From Anaerolineales bacterium (GTDB lineage: Bacteria; Chloroflexota; Anaerolineae; Anaerolineales; Villigracilaceae), in the NCBI GenBank assembly GCA_020634895.1, contig JACKAV010000006.1, forward strand, positions 124,001 to 188,000: a stretch of 64,000 nucleotides of DNA, in the 5' to 3' direction. The first letter of the stretch is position 1. Each line of letters begins with the position of its first letter. The notes beneath the pieces are model-generated. The model ran no database searches and had not been told where the DNA came from. It saw only the letters and a program-made list of their open reading frames with translations. This document shows positions 23,701-31,723 of the stretch, piece by piece. Both the position numbers and the translations under genes were made by a program.

Positions 23701-24323
23701 TTGAGCGTAGTCAACCCTTGCAGGCTGTCGAGAAAATGCGCGCTGAGTAGTTGCAGCGTTTCGTATTGGCGTTTGGTGACCACTTCCGCGCCTTTGCCGA
23801 TGATGATCATAAAGAATGGAATCAACGGCGCGGTGATGAGGAAGACAAAGCCGGTTAATAAGTCGATGGGGAAGACGAAAATAAGAATGGATATGGGAAC
23901 GAGTGCGGTGATGACAAGCTGCGGCAGATATTGACTGAAATACGCGTCCAGCGCCTCGATACCTTCGACGGCGGCTGTGGTCAGCTCTCCGGTGCGTTGT
24001 CCACGCGAGTAGGCGGGACCCAACTTAAGGATGTGGGCGAAGAGCCGTTCCCGCAGGTCGGTTTTGATCTTGACCGCGACGGCGTTGGCTGCAACTTCGG
24101 TGAGCCAGCTTAGGAAGGCACGTCCGCTTATGGCGATGAGGATAAAAATGAGCAGGGAGGTGACTTGCGCGAGAGTCTGCTTTTGGAGGAAGACCCCATC
24201 CACGACACGGCTGAGGAGCCAGGATTGCCAAATGGTCAGGAATCCGGCTAAAAGTCCGGAGAGAACCGTTAAAGTCAAATTGAGGCGTGTGTTGCGGGTT
24301 AGGGAGAGTAGTCTGCGGTGCAT
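20757..24323 (-). CDS. cydDC: fused CydD-CydC ABC exporter for cytochrome bd assembly
   Basis: This 1188-residue protein joins two ABC half-transporters. The first has helices in residues 15-310 and an ATPase with Walker A GKTGAGKST (about 371) and signature LSSGQAQRLALARA. The second has helices in residues 613-925 and an ATPase with GPSGAGKST and LSGGERQRLAIARA. The order and context (117 bp after cydB) mark it as CydDC, which moves cysteine or glutathione across the membrane and is needed for cytochrome bd assembly. The fusion is seen in other groups. Heptanucleotide repeats are inserted in frame before both ATPase domains, inside the first ATPase domain and in the linker. Confidence 0.9.
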   Translation of the reverse strand: MHRRLLSLTRNTRLNLTLTVLSGLLAGFLTIWQSWLLSRVVDGVFLQKQTLAQVTSLLIFILIAISGRAFLSWLTEVAANAVAVKIKTDLRERLFAHILKLGPAYSRGQRTGELTTAAVEGIEALDAYFSQYLPQLVITALVPISILIFVFPIDLLTGFVFLITAPLIPFFMIIIGKGAEVVTKRQYETLQLLSAHFLDSLQGLTTLKLFGQSKGQAKNIAKISEQYRDTTLSVLRITFLSALALEMLATISTAIVAVEIGFRLLYRSMDFQPALFLLILAPEFYMPLRALGARFHAGMNGTTAAKRIYEILDTPIRDTRYSEEDIRTSNLEYRISNIELSNISFTYPNETAPALQNIYLKIDKGQHVALVGKTGAGKSTLVQLLLGFIQPTEGNLQPATFDLQPNIAWVPQKPHLFHTTIAENIRLGKADAAHEEVVNAAKAARLHEFIDSLPEKYETVIGESGARLSSGQAQRLALARAFLKDAPILILDEPTSALDPETEALLEESTRELMQGRTTITIAHRLNTIFQSDLIVVLDEGKIIEQGTHKELLAKNGMYASMVKTYEFQVTSDKLQVEDLQTQATSQQPSTFNPQPAINNRQSEIANQKSILPRLLQFLKGNWGRVALSVLIGSATIGSSVALMGTSAWLISTAAIATSVSALGVAVVGTRFFGISRAVFRYLERLVSHDVTFRLLARLRLWFYEKLEPLAPARLMNFRAGDLLARIIGDVETLENFYVRVVSPPLTAIVVGTFTAIFLASFYPLLAPVYLGFYLSLGLFLPIFAQLTSRKFAEQTITLRADLHTRLVDGIQGMADIIAYGRADERLKQIAVTADDYGSAQRRMARVTGIHSGLGTLLTNLGTWAILFLTIPQIVNENLPGPMLASLTLLTLASFEAVMALPLAAQMWNASREAAKRLFEVVDTEPEIKNDTRYLILDERISSIEFSNLSFTYLSQNTPALQDVTFNLKPSTSIAIVGPSGAGKSTLANLLLRFWDYKVGDITLGGESLKALNQDEVRARCGYVSQNTYFFNTSIYENLRFARRKVTREEVEAACKSAQIHDFIMSLPKGYDTMIGEQGLRLSGGERQRLAIARALIKDAPILILDEPTANLDPLTEKQVLETLFAVMRRKTSLLITHRLIGLENVDEILVMNHGQIIERGTHTELAGSESFYRRFLNLQNRMFNDKT
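21479..21536. repeat. heptanucleotide repeats inside cydDC (before second ATPase domain)
   Basis: Seven-base units close to AGTATCG and GAATTCG run through this stretch, in coding sequence for about residues 930-949. Confidence 0.65.
22493..22622. repeat. heptanucleotide repeats encoding the CydD-CydC linker
   Basis: More than ten seven-base units run in register (GATTTTT, GATTTGC, GATTGCA, GGTTGAA), then CAACTTG-type units. They encode the polar linker at about residues 568-611. Confidence 0.75.
23105..23141. repeat. short heptanucleotide repeat inside first ATPase domain of cydDC
   Basis: On the minus strand AACCTTC, AACCTGC, AACATTC and GACCTGC follow each other. They add about 12 residues between the GFIQPTEG strand and IAWVPQ. 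Confidence 0.65.
23296..23382. repeat. heptanucleotide repeats inside cydDC (before first ATPase domain)
   Basis: Units close to TATTCGA and GGTTCGA repeat every seven bases, encoding about residues 314-343. Confidence 0.65.
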
Positions 24324-24376
24324 TGATAAGACGTCAAAGGTTGAAAGTCAAAGGTTTAAGGTTGAAAGTTTGGGAT

Positions 24377-24421
24377 AAAAAAATTGGCAGGTCGAGGTCA
24401 GTATAACCTCCAACCTGCCAA
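24377..24421 (-). terminator. terminator after cydB
   Basis: TTGGCAGGT and ACCTGCCAA with inner AGGT/ACCT form a long stem. On the minus strand seven T follow. Heptanucleotide repeats of the cydDC type flank it (about 24330-24375 and 24420-24440). Confidence 0.75.
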
Positions 24422-24440
24422 CTTTCAACTTGCAACTGAT

Positions 24441-25463
24441 TTAGTAAACGAGGCTGTTCTTGTCGTTGCTGATGCGTTTGCGGAACATGTAGTACGTCCA
24501 GCCCTGGTAGGCAAGCACGATCGGAACGAAGATGAGCGCGATGATCGACATGACCGTCAATGTGTACTGTGAAGAGGATGCGTTGTAGATGGTCAGGGAG
24601 TAGGCGGGGTTGGTGCTGGAGATCATCACGTTCGGGAAGATCATGCTGAAGAAAGTGACCTGGGTCAGCACGATATTGAGCGCGCTCATGATGAATGCCC
24701 AGCCTTCCATTTTGTTGTTGAGGAAGTAGCCGGTGACGAGCAGAACGACCACTGCTGCGATCGGAACGAAGCCGGGGTTGACAACGCCGCGAGCCCAGAA
24801 GCCAGCCACGTATGTGAAGATGCCGAGCGCAACGTAGAGCACGCTGCTGACGACCCAGATCTTCTTGGCAGCCGCGTTGACGCGGTCACGCAGTTCGCCT
24901 TCGAGTTTGAGACCGAGGAAGTTCGCGCCGTGGAGCAGGAAGATCGCAACTGTGGTCACGCCGCCGAGCAATCCGTAGGGATTGAGCAGGGTGAAGAGGT
25001 TGCCGGTGAACATCATGTTCTCATCGATGGGTACGCCGCGCGCAAGGTTTGCAAATGCAGCGCCAAGCAGGAGGGCGGCGAGGAAGGAGCCGATGGCGAT
25101 CATCCAATCGAAGGTGTGGCGCCATTTCGGGTTGGAGTCTTTGGAGCGATATTCAAATGCTATACCGCGAATGATAAGCCCGATGAGCAGCAGGAACAGC
25201 GCGAGATAGAAGCCGCTGAACATGGTGGCATACCAGTGGGGGAACGCGGCGAAGGTCGCTCCGCCAGCGGTGAGCAGCCAGACTTCGTTGCCGTCCCACA
25301 CGGAACCGATGGTGTTGATGATGGTGCGGCGTTCTTCGTCTTTCTTGCCGAGGAAGGGCAGTAACATGCCCACGCCGAAGTCGAAGCCTTCGAGGAAGTG
25401 GAAGCCGATCCAGAGGACGGCGATCAGAATAAACCAGAGGATTTGAAGAAATTCGTAAGACAT
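24441..25463 (-). CDS. cydB: cytochrome bd ubiquinol oxidase subunit II
   Basis: The 340-residue protein has the CydB pattern of eight to nine helices, starting LWFILIAVLWIGFHFLEGFDFGVGMLLPFLG. The conserved VWDGNEVWLLTAGGATFAAFP is at about residues 55-75. CydB is the structural partner of CydA in the high-affinity terminal oxidase that reduces O2 to water with quinol and does not pump protons. It lies 9 bp after cydA. A strong terminator follows, so cydDC downstream may depend on read-through or its own promoter. Confidence 0.95.
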   Translation of the reverse strand: MSYEFLQILWFILIAVLWIGFHFLEGFDFGVGMLLPFLGKKDEERRTIINTIGSVWDGNEVWLLTAGGATFAAFPHWYATMFSGFYLALFLLLIGLIIRGIAFEYRSKDSNPKWRHTFDWMIAIGSFLAALLLGAAFANLARGVPIDENMMFTGNLFTLLNPYGLLGGVTTVAIFLLHGANFLGLKLEGELRDRVNAAAKKIWVVSSVLYVALGIFTYVAGFWARGVVNPGFVPIAAVVVLLVTGYFLNNKMEGWAFIMSALNIVLTQVTFFSMIFPNVMISSTNPAYSLTIYNASSSQYTLTVMSIIALIFVPIVLAYQGWTYYMFRKRISNDKNSLVY

Positions 25464-25472
25464 GGTGTTCTC

Positions 25473-26858
25473 CTAGTCATCCGCGCCGACAACGGCGGGA
25501 GCGACATCAACGGATTCGTGCATGGCAGCATCGGGTCCGGCGACGGCATATTTGCGCATCAGGTAGACCATGGCGCCAGCCAGCGAGCCATAGACGACCA
25601 CGTACCCGATCAGGGAGATGAGCAGGTCAACGGTGGTGAGGTTGGGGGATACGGCATCCTGCACCTTGAGCAAGCCCTGAACGATCCACGGCTGGCGTCC
25701 CATTTCGGTCAGGATCCATCCGCTGGCGTTGGAAATGTAAGGCAGAGCGATGACCCACGGAACCCACTTCATCCACTTGGCGTTTTCGTATTTTCCACGC
25801 AGAGCCAGCAGGAAGAGGAAGGTGAGCAGGATCATCAGGAAACCGATCGCCATCATGAAGCGGAAGGTCCAGTAGGTGACGACCATCAGCGGAACATAAT
25901 CGCCGGGACCGTATGTGGCTGCGTATTCAGCCTGAATGTCGTTCACGCCGCGTACTTCACAGGTGAAGTTGTTACAAGCCAGGAAGCTCAATACCTTCGG
26001 CATACGCCATGACCAAACTTCCTGTTTGCCGGTCAGATCGCCGATGGTGAGGATGGAGAAATCGGCAGGCTGGGAGGTTTCCCAGTGCGCTTCGATGGCG
26101 GCGAATTTCATCGGCTGGGTTTCGTACATGTACTGTCCGTTGGTGTGACCGCCGAAGAAGACCAGGGTGCTGGCGACCAAACCGACAATCGTAGCGGTCT
26201 GGAAAGAGCGCTTGAAGACATCCAAATGGTTCTTACGGATGATGTGGTACGCGCTCACGCCGAGGATGAGGAAACTGGCAGTCGTCAGACCGGCAGCGAT
26301 GGTGTGCCAGAAGAACAGCCAGCCCTTGGGGTTGGTGACCAACGCAAAGAAATTGACCAATTCTGCACGACCGGTCACGGTGTTGATCTCGTATCCGACG
26401 GGGTGCTGCATCCAGCCGTTGGCGAGCAGAATCCACAACGCGGAGAGGTTCGAGCCGATGGCTGCGAGCCAGATCGCCGCACTGTGAACTTTCTCCGGAA
26501 CCTTGCCTTCACCGAAGACCCACACTCCAAGGAACGTGGATTCGAGGAAGAACGCCATCAACGCTTCAATGGCGAGGGGAGCGCCGAAGATATCGCCGAC
26601 AAAGCGGGAATATTCAGACCAGTTCATACCGAACTGAAATTCCTGCACAATACCGGTCACCACACCAATGGCAAAGTTGATGAGGAAAAGCTTCCCCCAG
26701 AATTTCGCCATCTTATGGAAACTCTCATCGCGGGTCTGGTAGAAGCGTGTCTGAAAGAACGCCACATACCAGGAAAGACCCAAGGTGAGCGGGACGAAGA
26801 GGAAATGGTAGACGGTGGTGAGACCGAACTGCCATCTTGAAAGGGTGATTGGATCCAT
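25473..26858 (-). CDS. cydA: cytochrome bd ubiquinol oxidase subunit I
   Basis: The 461-residue protein is CydA: SRWQFGLTTVYHFLFVPLTLGLS holds the N-terminal heme ligand His, FFWHTIAAG the second His, and RFMM the Met ligand of heme b558. The quinol-binding Q loop is short, and GRQPW is present (EMGRQPWIV). It carries hemes b558, b595 and d. I place the start at the ATG at 26858 because GGAG lies nine bases upstream; a TTG five codons earlier contains that site. A TGTGA-N6-TCACA palindrome lies about 110 bases upstream, suggesting CRP/FNR-family control. cydB follows directly. Confidence 0.95.
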   Translation of the reverse strand: MDPITLSRWQFGLTTVYHFLFVPLTLGLSWYVAFFQTRFYQTRDESFHKMAKFWGKLFLINFAIGVVTGIVQEFQFGMNWSEYSRFVGDIFGAPLAIEALMAFFLESTFLGVWVFGEGKVPEKVHSAAIWLAAIGSNLSALWILLANGWMQHPVGYEINTVTGRAELVNFFALVTNPKGWLFFWHTIAAGLTTASFLILGVSAYHIIRKNHLDVFKRSFQTATIVGLVASTLVFFGGHTNGQYMYETQPMKFAAIEAHWETSQPADFSILTIGDLTGKQEVWSWRMPKVLSFLACNNFTCEVRGVNDIQAEYAATYGPGDYVPLMVVTYWTFRFMMAIGFLMILLTFLFLLALRGKYENAKWMKWVPWVIALPYISNASGWILTEMGRQPWIVQGLLKVQDAVSPNLTTVDLLISLIGYVVVYGSLAGAMVYLMRKYAVAGPDAAMHESVDVAPAVVGADD

Positions 26859-26967
26859 AGATTTGTTCTCCAAAAAATTATAGGCAAACTATATCCAAAT
26901 TGGTCGAAACCTTGACCATTTTGGTAAACGATTACTGATATTGTAAACATTATGTGTGTCAAAGGAA

Positions 26968-26983
26968 TGTGAACAATGTCACA
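26968..26983. promoter_or_regulatory. CRP/FNR-family palindrome upstream of cydA
   Basis: TGTGA-ACAATG-TCACA is an exact TGTGA-N6-TCACA palindrome, 110 bases before the cydA ATG. A TTGACA (minus strand) lies just downstream, near 26957-26962. Confidence 0.5.
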
Positions 26984-27060
26984 TAAATTCTTGACTGTTG
27001 TAATATTTAATTCGGTGAGTGTCACAAATAAGTTTGTCGAGGTGAATATCAATTTGCACA

Positions 27061-27090
27061 AAAAAACACTCCATTTTGGAGTGTTTTTTT
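27061..27090 (-). terminator. bidirectional terminator after the 141-residue lipoprotein gene
   Basis: AACACTCC and GGAGTGTT pair around ATTTT, with A and T runs on both sides. Confidence 0.85.
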
Positions 27091-27109
27091 GAAATATTTC
27101 AACTTGAAT

Positions 27110-27535
27110 TTATTTTGGGTTCGGGTACGCAGATTCCGTCCCCGGAGCTTCCACCCCATCGATATACCGAACTCCGTACAACTCGCCGTTTACGGTGACG
27201 GTATAAACGCCGTGACCGGATACATCCTGGTCGGTGCCCTCAAAACTATGCCATGTGAATGTCAGTTGATTCCCCTCCAGAACGCCGCTTCCTTCTTGAA
27301 TTCCGCCTGATACAAGCCATTGGAGTTTGTACTCGTTGGGAGCTTCTCCGGCAAAGACGGTCAATGTGCCGCCGTATTGCTCGCCAGTTGGGTCGTTGGC
27401 GTTCAGAGCGAATGAACCCAGAATGCTCGGCACATTATCGGCGGGAGCGTCCGCGCCGAGGGGAGCGGGGGGGGTGCGTCCGCAGCCTGAGAGGACTACG
27501 GCAATCAATAAAAGTAGGATACTGCTTCGTTTCAT
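27110..27535 (-). CDS. small lipoprotein, unknown function
   Basis: The ATG at 27535 is preceded by GAGGAAAT and opens a lipoprotein signal peptide (KRSSILLLLIAVVLSGC) with the lipidated Cys at residue 18. The mature part of about 120 residues is beta-rich (GGTLTVFAG, QLTFTWHSF, GVYTVTVNG), like a small beta-barrel or lipocalin-sized fold; no family is recognised. It lies 52 bp downstream of the large redox fusion gene on the same strand and may be co-transcribed with it. Confidence 0.6.
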   Translation of the reverse strand: MKRSSILLLLIAVVLSGCGRTPPAPLGADAPADNVPSILGSFALNANDPTGEQYGGTLTVFAGEAPNEYKLQWLVSGGIQEGSGVLEGNQLTFTWHSFEGTDQDVSGHGVYTVTVNGELYGVRYIDGVEAPGTESAYPNPK

Positions 27536-27587
27536 ATTTCCTCTTCGACGGGCGACACATGAGAACGCATTGCCCATCGTGCAAAAT

Positions 27588-29924
27588 TTATTTTTCCTTC
27601 ATCGTCATCAAAAAGGCGATGAGGTCTTCGATCTGTTCTTCGGTCAAAATATCGCCAAAGTTTTGGATCATCTGCCCGGAAGGATAACCCGGCACGACAA
27701 AAGCATTCGGCTCCACAATGGACTGATGCAGGTATTCTTCAGCCGTCAGCCCCGGCACGCGGTTCCCAGCGCGGTCTGCAATGCCATAGAAGGATGGTCC
27801 GATGATGCGCTCATCCTTTTGCAGCGAATGGCAAATGCGGCAGCCCGCGTTCACGCCCGAAGCGGTTTCGTTATAGATCCGTTCGCCCGCCTTCGGGTCT
27901 GGGATATGAACATCCCTGAAACTGATGGTCAACGACTGGAGCGGTTTAAGTTCAACCGTCTCGTCAAAGAGCAATTGCACAATGCTTTCATCGGGTCGGT
28001 CGTACATCTTGACGGTGATGCGATGTCTGCCGGTTGGCAATTGTATCTGCTCGAAAATGCGCGCGCCCTGATTGATGTGATTATCGGTCGCGGTATACGT
28101 CTCGTCGAAGACCAGTTCGTGATCCACTTCCAGCGTGATGCGAATCGGATGGACAAGATCAGGCTCAATGTCAGCAGGAAGCGTCACGTCGTGGATGGCG
28201 TATCCGCTGTGATGAGTCATCTGGATCGCGAGCGTTGCATAGTTCGGGTCGAAGAAAGATACCGGGCGATTGCTGAACCAGATCTGAATGGCGGTGACGA
28301 CAGCCATCACGCCGAGCAGCGGAACGATGAAGCGGATGTGGCTTTGGTTTGGGATGAATTTGAAGGCGTTCGCCTCAGACTTGGATTTTGACTTGATCGC
28401 TTTCCCGAAATCTGTAGGCGCCGCCCAGGCAGTTTCGATCTGCGGGATAAAGTTGGGCTTGAGCTTCGGAAGCCGCTCGCCTGTGACGCGCTCATTCAAC
28501 CAGACGTTCCCTTCGCGGTTGGCGCAGTCTTCCGGCGGGCAGCCGATGAATTGCACATCGCTCGCGCCTGCTTCCAACGCCTGCGCAGCGAGATTGGGAT
28601 TCGCCATCGCAATGCAGGTCAGCGGTACGATGTAAGTTTCCGGGTCGTTGAAGTGGTCGCCTACACCGTGCAAGGCGTGACGCTCACAAGTGAACACAAC
28701 TTTTATATTCTTCTTTTCGGCAACTTGTTCGAGCGTGGTCTTCCACATCGGGTCGAGGGGAATATCGCCGAAGGTCAGGGCGTTATCGGGGCAACTGCCG
28801 ATGCACACGCCGCAGGAGACGCAAAGCGCAGGGTCGATCTCCGCCTGAAATTTGGGACGTGCGCCATCCGTGCGCGGCACCATTTTGATGGCATTATATG
28901 GACAATCGCGTTCGCAGAGCGTACAGCCGTCGCAATGAGCCAGATCCACTTGAATGGGTTTGAGCGCCTTGGCGCGCGGCATGATCCACGGCAGAGCGAG
29001 CGCAATGCCGACGATGAAGAGCAGCACACTCCAGAAGAGCGCCTGCGGTCCGCGCAGGAAAGTGGGGAGGTAGAAAAGGTAAAAGAAGTCGATGGGCGTT
29101 GACGTTGGAAGCTGCGTTTTGCTCAGAGGCGGAAGCATACCAACAGGGAAGAGCGCGGCAGCCACGAGGATCACAAAAATCGAAATTGCCATCCAATATT
29201 TGGGCGGCAGCCATTTGGCGCGGCTCATTCGTTTAAGGTGCAACCAGAGGAAGTAGCCGACCAATGCGGACAGCCCAAGGTGCAACACGACGACAAGCAG
29301 CATGAAAACCCAGCCCGTGCCTGCCGCCTCACCGACGAGATGGTCTACGATGAAGGTTTGTCCGCTTTTGAAATTGGCGAGTACCTTGAAGAGTGACTGG
29401 TTCAGGACTTGTGCGCGTTCATCCCAAATGAGCCAGTAGCCGGTAATGCCGATTGCCCAAACGACAACTGCCATGCCAACACCGGTCAACCAGGCGAGCC
29501 AGCGGGGTCCGCGGAAACGGTCCTGGAAGAAGGTACGCCATCCGTGCAGCAGGGCGAAGATGACGGCTGCGTCCGATGCGTAGCGGTGCATGGCGCGGAT
29601 GATCCGCCCGACGAAGTTCCCTTCGATGCTCGATACGGCATTGTACGAGAAGGTGAACCCGAACGGATAGAACATGGTCAGGTAGATACCTGTCAATAGG
29701 ATGACCACCAATAGGAAGATGGTGATCGTGCCCGTGTGGTAAAGCGGATTGAAACGCGGGTCATTGATCAGCCAGTTGAGAGGCGCTTCAAGGCGGAGGG
29801 AAATGCCCTCGAAGAAATTGAGCAGCTTCCGGCTTGGGTTGTTGAGGCGCGCGTTCCAATCGACGCTGGGATTGCGTTCGGTGAGAGAGTCGGTCAATTG
29901 TTTTTTAGCGGGGGGAGTATTCAT
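27588..29924 (-). CDS. cytochrome b / 2[4Fe-4S] ferredoxin / MvhD-like / cytochrome c fusion protein
   Basis: The 778-residue protein joins four redox modules. Residues 60-310 are a cytochrome b N-terminal domain with two His pairs (113/127 and 215/229), enough for two b hemes. Residues 325-385 are a bacterial ferredoxin with two full CxxCxxCxxxC sets (331-341 and 368-378). Residues 405-480 match the MvhD/FrhD iron-sulfur domain, with Cys at 413, 437, 462 and 467. A further helix (531-550) and a beta domain precede a cytochrome c domain with CRICH at 695-699 and a likely Met752. The layout suggests electron flow between quinone and a cytochrome c; the direction is unknown. It lies next to the ba3 oxidase operon. 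The ATG at 29924 is chosen without a good ribosome binding site. Confidence 0.8.
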   Translation of the reverse strand: MNTPPAKKQLTDSLTERNPSVDWNARLNNPSRKLLNFFEGISLRLEAPLNWLINDPRFNPLYHTGTITIFLLVVILLTGIYLTMFYPFGFTFSYNAVSSIEGNFVGRIIRAMHRYASDAAVIFALLHGWRTFFQDRFRGPRWLAWLTGVGMAVVVWAIGITGYWLIWDERAQVLNQSLFKVLANFKSGQTFIVDHLVGEAAGTGWVFMLLVVVLHLGLSALVGYFLWLHLKRMSRAKWLPPKYWMAISIFVILVAAALFPVGMLPPLSKTQLPTSTPIDFFYLFYLPTFLRGPQALFWSVLLFIVGIALALPWIMPRAKALKPIQVDLAHCDGCTLCERDCPYNAIKMVPRTDGARPKFQAEIDPALCVSCGVCIGSCPDNALTFGDIPLDPMWKTTLEQVAEKKNIKVVFTCERHALHGVGDHFNDPETYIVPLTCIAMANPNLAAQALEAGASDVQFIGCPPEDCANREGNVWLNERVTGERLPKLKPNFIPQIETAWAAPTDFGKAIKSKSKSEANAFKFIPNQSHIRFIVPLLGVMAVVTAIQIWFSNRPVSFFDPNYATLAIQMTHHSGYAIHDVTLPADIEPDLVHPIRITLEVDHELVFDETYTATDNHINQGARIFEQIQLPTGRHRITVKMYDRPDESIVQLLFDETVELKPLQSLTISFRDVHIPDPKAGERIYNETASGVNAGCRICHSLQKDERIIGPSFYGIADRAGNRVPGLTAEEYLHQSIVEPNAFVVPGYPSGQMIQNFGDILTEEQIEDLIAFLMTMKEK

Positions 29925-30004
29925 GTGCAGTTTCAATCGTCATGCATTTCGCCCGTACAAAATTAATAAGAATAATTGCAAAAGATATGGGGGCGAAATT
30001 AAAT

Positions 30005-30048
30005 AAAAAAGAGAAGGTGACAGCCACCCGTGCGGATGACTGTCACCT
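30005..30048 (-). terminator. terminator after the oxidase subunit I gene
   Basis: AGGTGACAG and CTGTCACCT pair with a 16-base loop. On the minus strand TTCTCTTTTTT follows. It separates the oxidase operon from the fusion gene. Confidence 0.75.
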
Positions 30049-30057
30049 ATTTTCAGA

Positions 30058-31707
30058 TTACCAAACCCGGAAGCCGGGGGAGGTGAGGGAGATGTTCTTG
30101 ATCAGATCAAAGAGAACAGGTCCATAAACAACGACGATCAGGGCGAGGGTGCCGTAGATCCACGGAGCCCAGCGGTCGAGCCATTCGGGCGTGAGGGAAA
30201 CATCCTGCAGGGATTCTGCAACGGGAACTTCCACTTCGGTTTCCACGGTCTCTTTGTTGAGAGCGGTCTTGAGCATCACCAGCAGGTAGATGAAGCCGCT
30301 GAAGAAGAGGATCGCGCCTCCAATGCCGACCTGAATGAGGCGGCTGTTCCATTCGGCAGGGACGTAGGGGGCGAGGTTGAGCGGAACGCGGCGGGGAGCG
30401 CCGAGCAGACCGAGCACATGCATGGAGTTGGAGAAGATGATCATGCCAACGAACCATGCCCACGCTTGAATGGTCGCCCATTTGGGCTGCCAGAGTTTCT
30501 TCCCGGTGAGGTACGGCAGCAGCCAGTAGGAGATACCCATGAAGCTCAGGGTCACGCCGGTAGCCACGGTCAAATGGAAGTGACCGGGAATGAAGGCGGT
30601 GTTGTGCAGTACAAGGTTGATGTTGTAGGAAGCATTCGCCAAACCGCCGATGCCGCCGAAGAAGAACAGGATGCCAGCCAGCAATTGGGCAGCCACGGAA
30701 GGATCGCTCCAGTTCAGTTTGCCGATCCAGGCGAGAGCGCCTTTGCCGCCGTTCTTGCGCGCGCCATGTTCAAGGGATGCGACTACGGTGAAGGCGGTCA
30801 TCATGGAGGGGAAGAACACGCCGAAGGTCAGCATCGAGTGGATGAACTTCCAGGCGGGGGGAACGCCGGGGTCCACGTATTGGTGGTGGAAGCCGAGCGG
30901 GGTGGAGAGAATGAGGAAGATCCAGAAGGCGAGGCGGGCGAGAGTGTCACTGAACATCTTGCCATTGCCAGCCTGCTTGGGGAGGAACGCGTACCAGGAG
31001 ATGTAGGCAGGCAGCAGCCAGAAGTAGACCAACGGGTGACCCGTGAACCAGAAGTAGGTACGGGCAAGCTGCGGGTCCACGCCTTCGATCAATCCGAGCG
31101 ACCAGGGCAGGAGCATGGTCAGAATCTCGGTGGCAACGCCCAGCGTACAAATCTGCCAGAGAAGAGTAGTGATGAGGGATGCAAAAGCAATGAAGGGGGT
31201 GCGTTCGTTCGCGTTCTCTTTGCGCCAGGCGAGGTAGGTGGTGAACAAGCCCCAGCCTTCAACCCAACTGCCGACGACGACGAGGGTCAGACCGACATAG
31301 AAAGCCCAGTTCGCCTTAAGCGGGGGATAGAAGGTGAAGAGCACGGTTGCCTGATTGGTCAGGATCGGCACTGCGGCGGTGACCACACCGACGACCATCA
31401 TCCAAAAACCAACCTTGTTCAAGACGGGGTTCTTGAGGGGGCGTTTCAAACCGAAGATGACGTTGAAGGTCAGGAAGCCCATAATGAAGAAGGTGGTCCA
31501 GACCAGAGCGTTCAAAACGCCGTGAACGGTAAGACCCTGATAGTAGGATTTGATCAACGGTCTGAGGTAGGGATAAAAATCCCAGCCTGCGTGTTCGAAT
31601 GCCTGCAGAGGTCCGAATAAACTACCGACCGCAAGCGCAAGGATGGCAACCAAAAGGTGTGAGCCGATGAATTTCTTTTCGGCAGTGGATACTTGATATT
31701 GTTTCAT
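30058..31707 (-). CDS. ba3-type heme-copper oxidase subunit I
   Basis: The 549-residue protein is a B-family oxidase. The CuB ligands are His224, in GHPLVYFWLLPAY with the cross-linked Tyr228, and His274/275 (GFHHQYVD). The heme ligands are His62 and the His376/His378 pair in PGHFHLT. The family uses a single proton channel and works at low oxygen, with cytochrome c as donor. It lies downstream of subunit II and subunit IIa in one operon. A terminator follows. Confidence 0.93.
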   Translation of the reverse strand: MKQYQVSTAEKKFIGSHLLVAILALAVGSLFGPLQAFEHAGWDFYPYLRPLIKSYYQGLTVHGVLNALVWTTFFIMGFLTFNVIFGLKRPLKNPVLNKVGFWMMVVGVVTAAVPILTNQATVLFTFYPPLKANWAFYVGLTLVVVGSWVEGWGLFTTYLAWRKENANERTPFIAFASLITTLLWQICTLGVATEILTMLLPWSLGLIEGVDPQLARTYFWFTGHPLVYFWLLPAYISWYAFLPKQAGNGKMFSDTLARLAFWIFLILSTPLGFHHQYVDPGVPPAWKFIHSMLTFGVFFPSMMTAFTVVASLEHGARKNGGKGALAWIGKLNWSDPSVAAQLLAGILFFFGGIGGLANASYNINLVLHNTAFIPGHFHLTVATGVTLSFMGISYWLLPYLTGKKLWQPKWATIQAWAWFVGMIIFSNSMHVLGLLGAPRRVPLNLAPYVPAEWNSRLIQVGIGGAILFFSGFIYLLVMLKTALNKETVETEVEVPVAESLQDVSLTPEWLDRWAPWIYGTLALIVVVYGPVLFDLIKNISLTSPGFRVW

Positions 31708-31723
31708 AATGTCTCTCTTTTAC

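Noticed and set aside
30418..31620. 400-codon plus-strand open frame opposite oxidase subunit I
   Set aside because: It is antisense to a clear heme-copper oxidase gene and shows low-complexity Gly/Glu/His sequence typical of a shadow frame.
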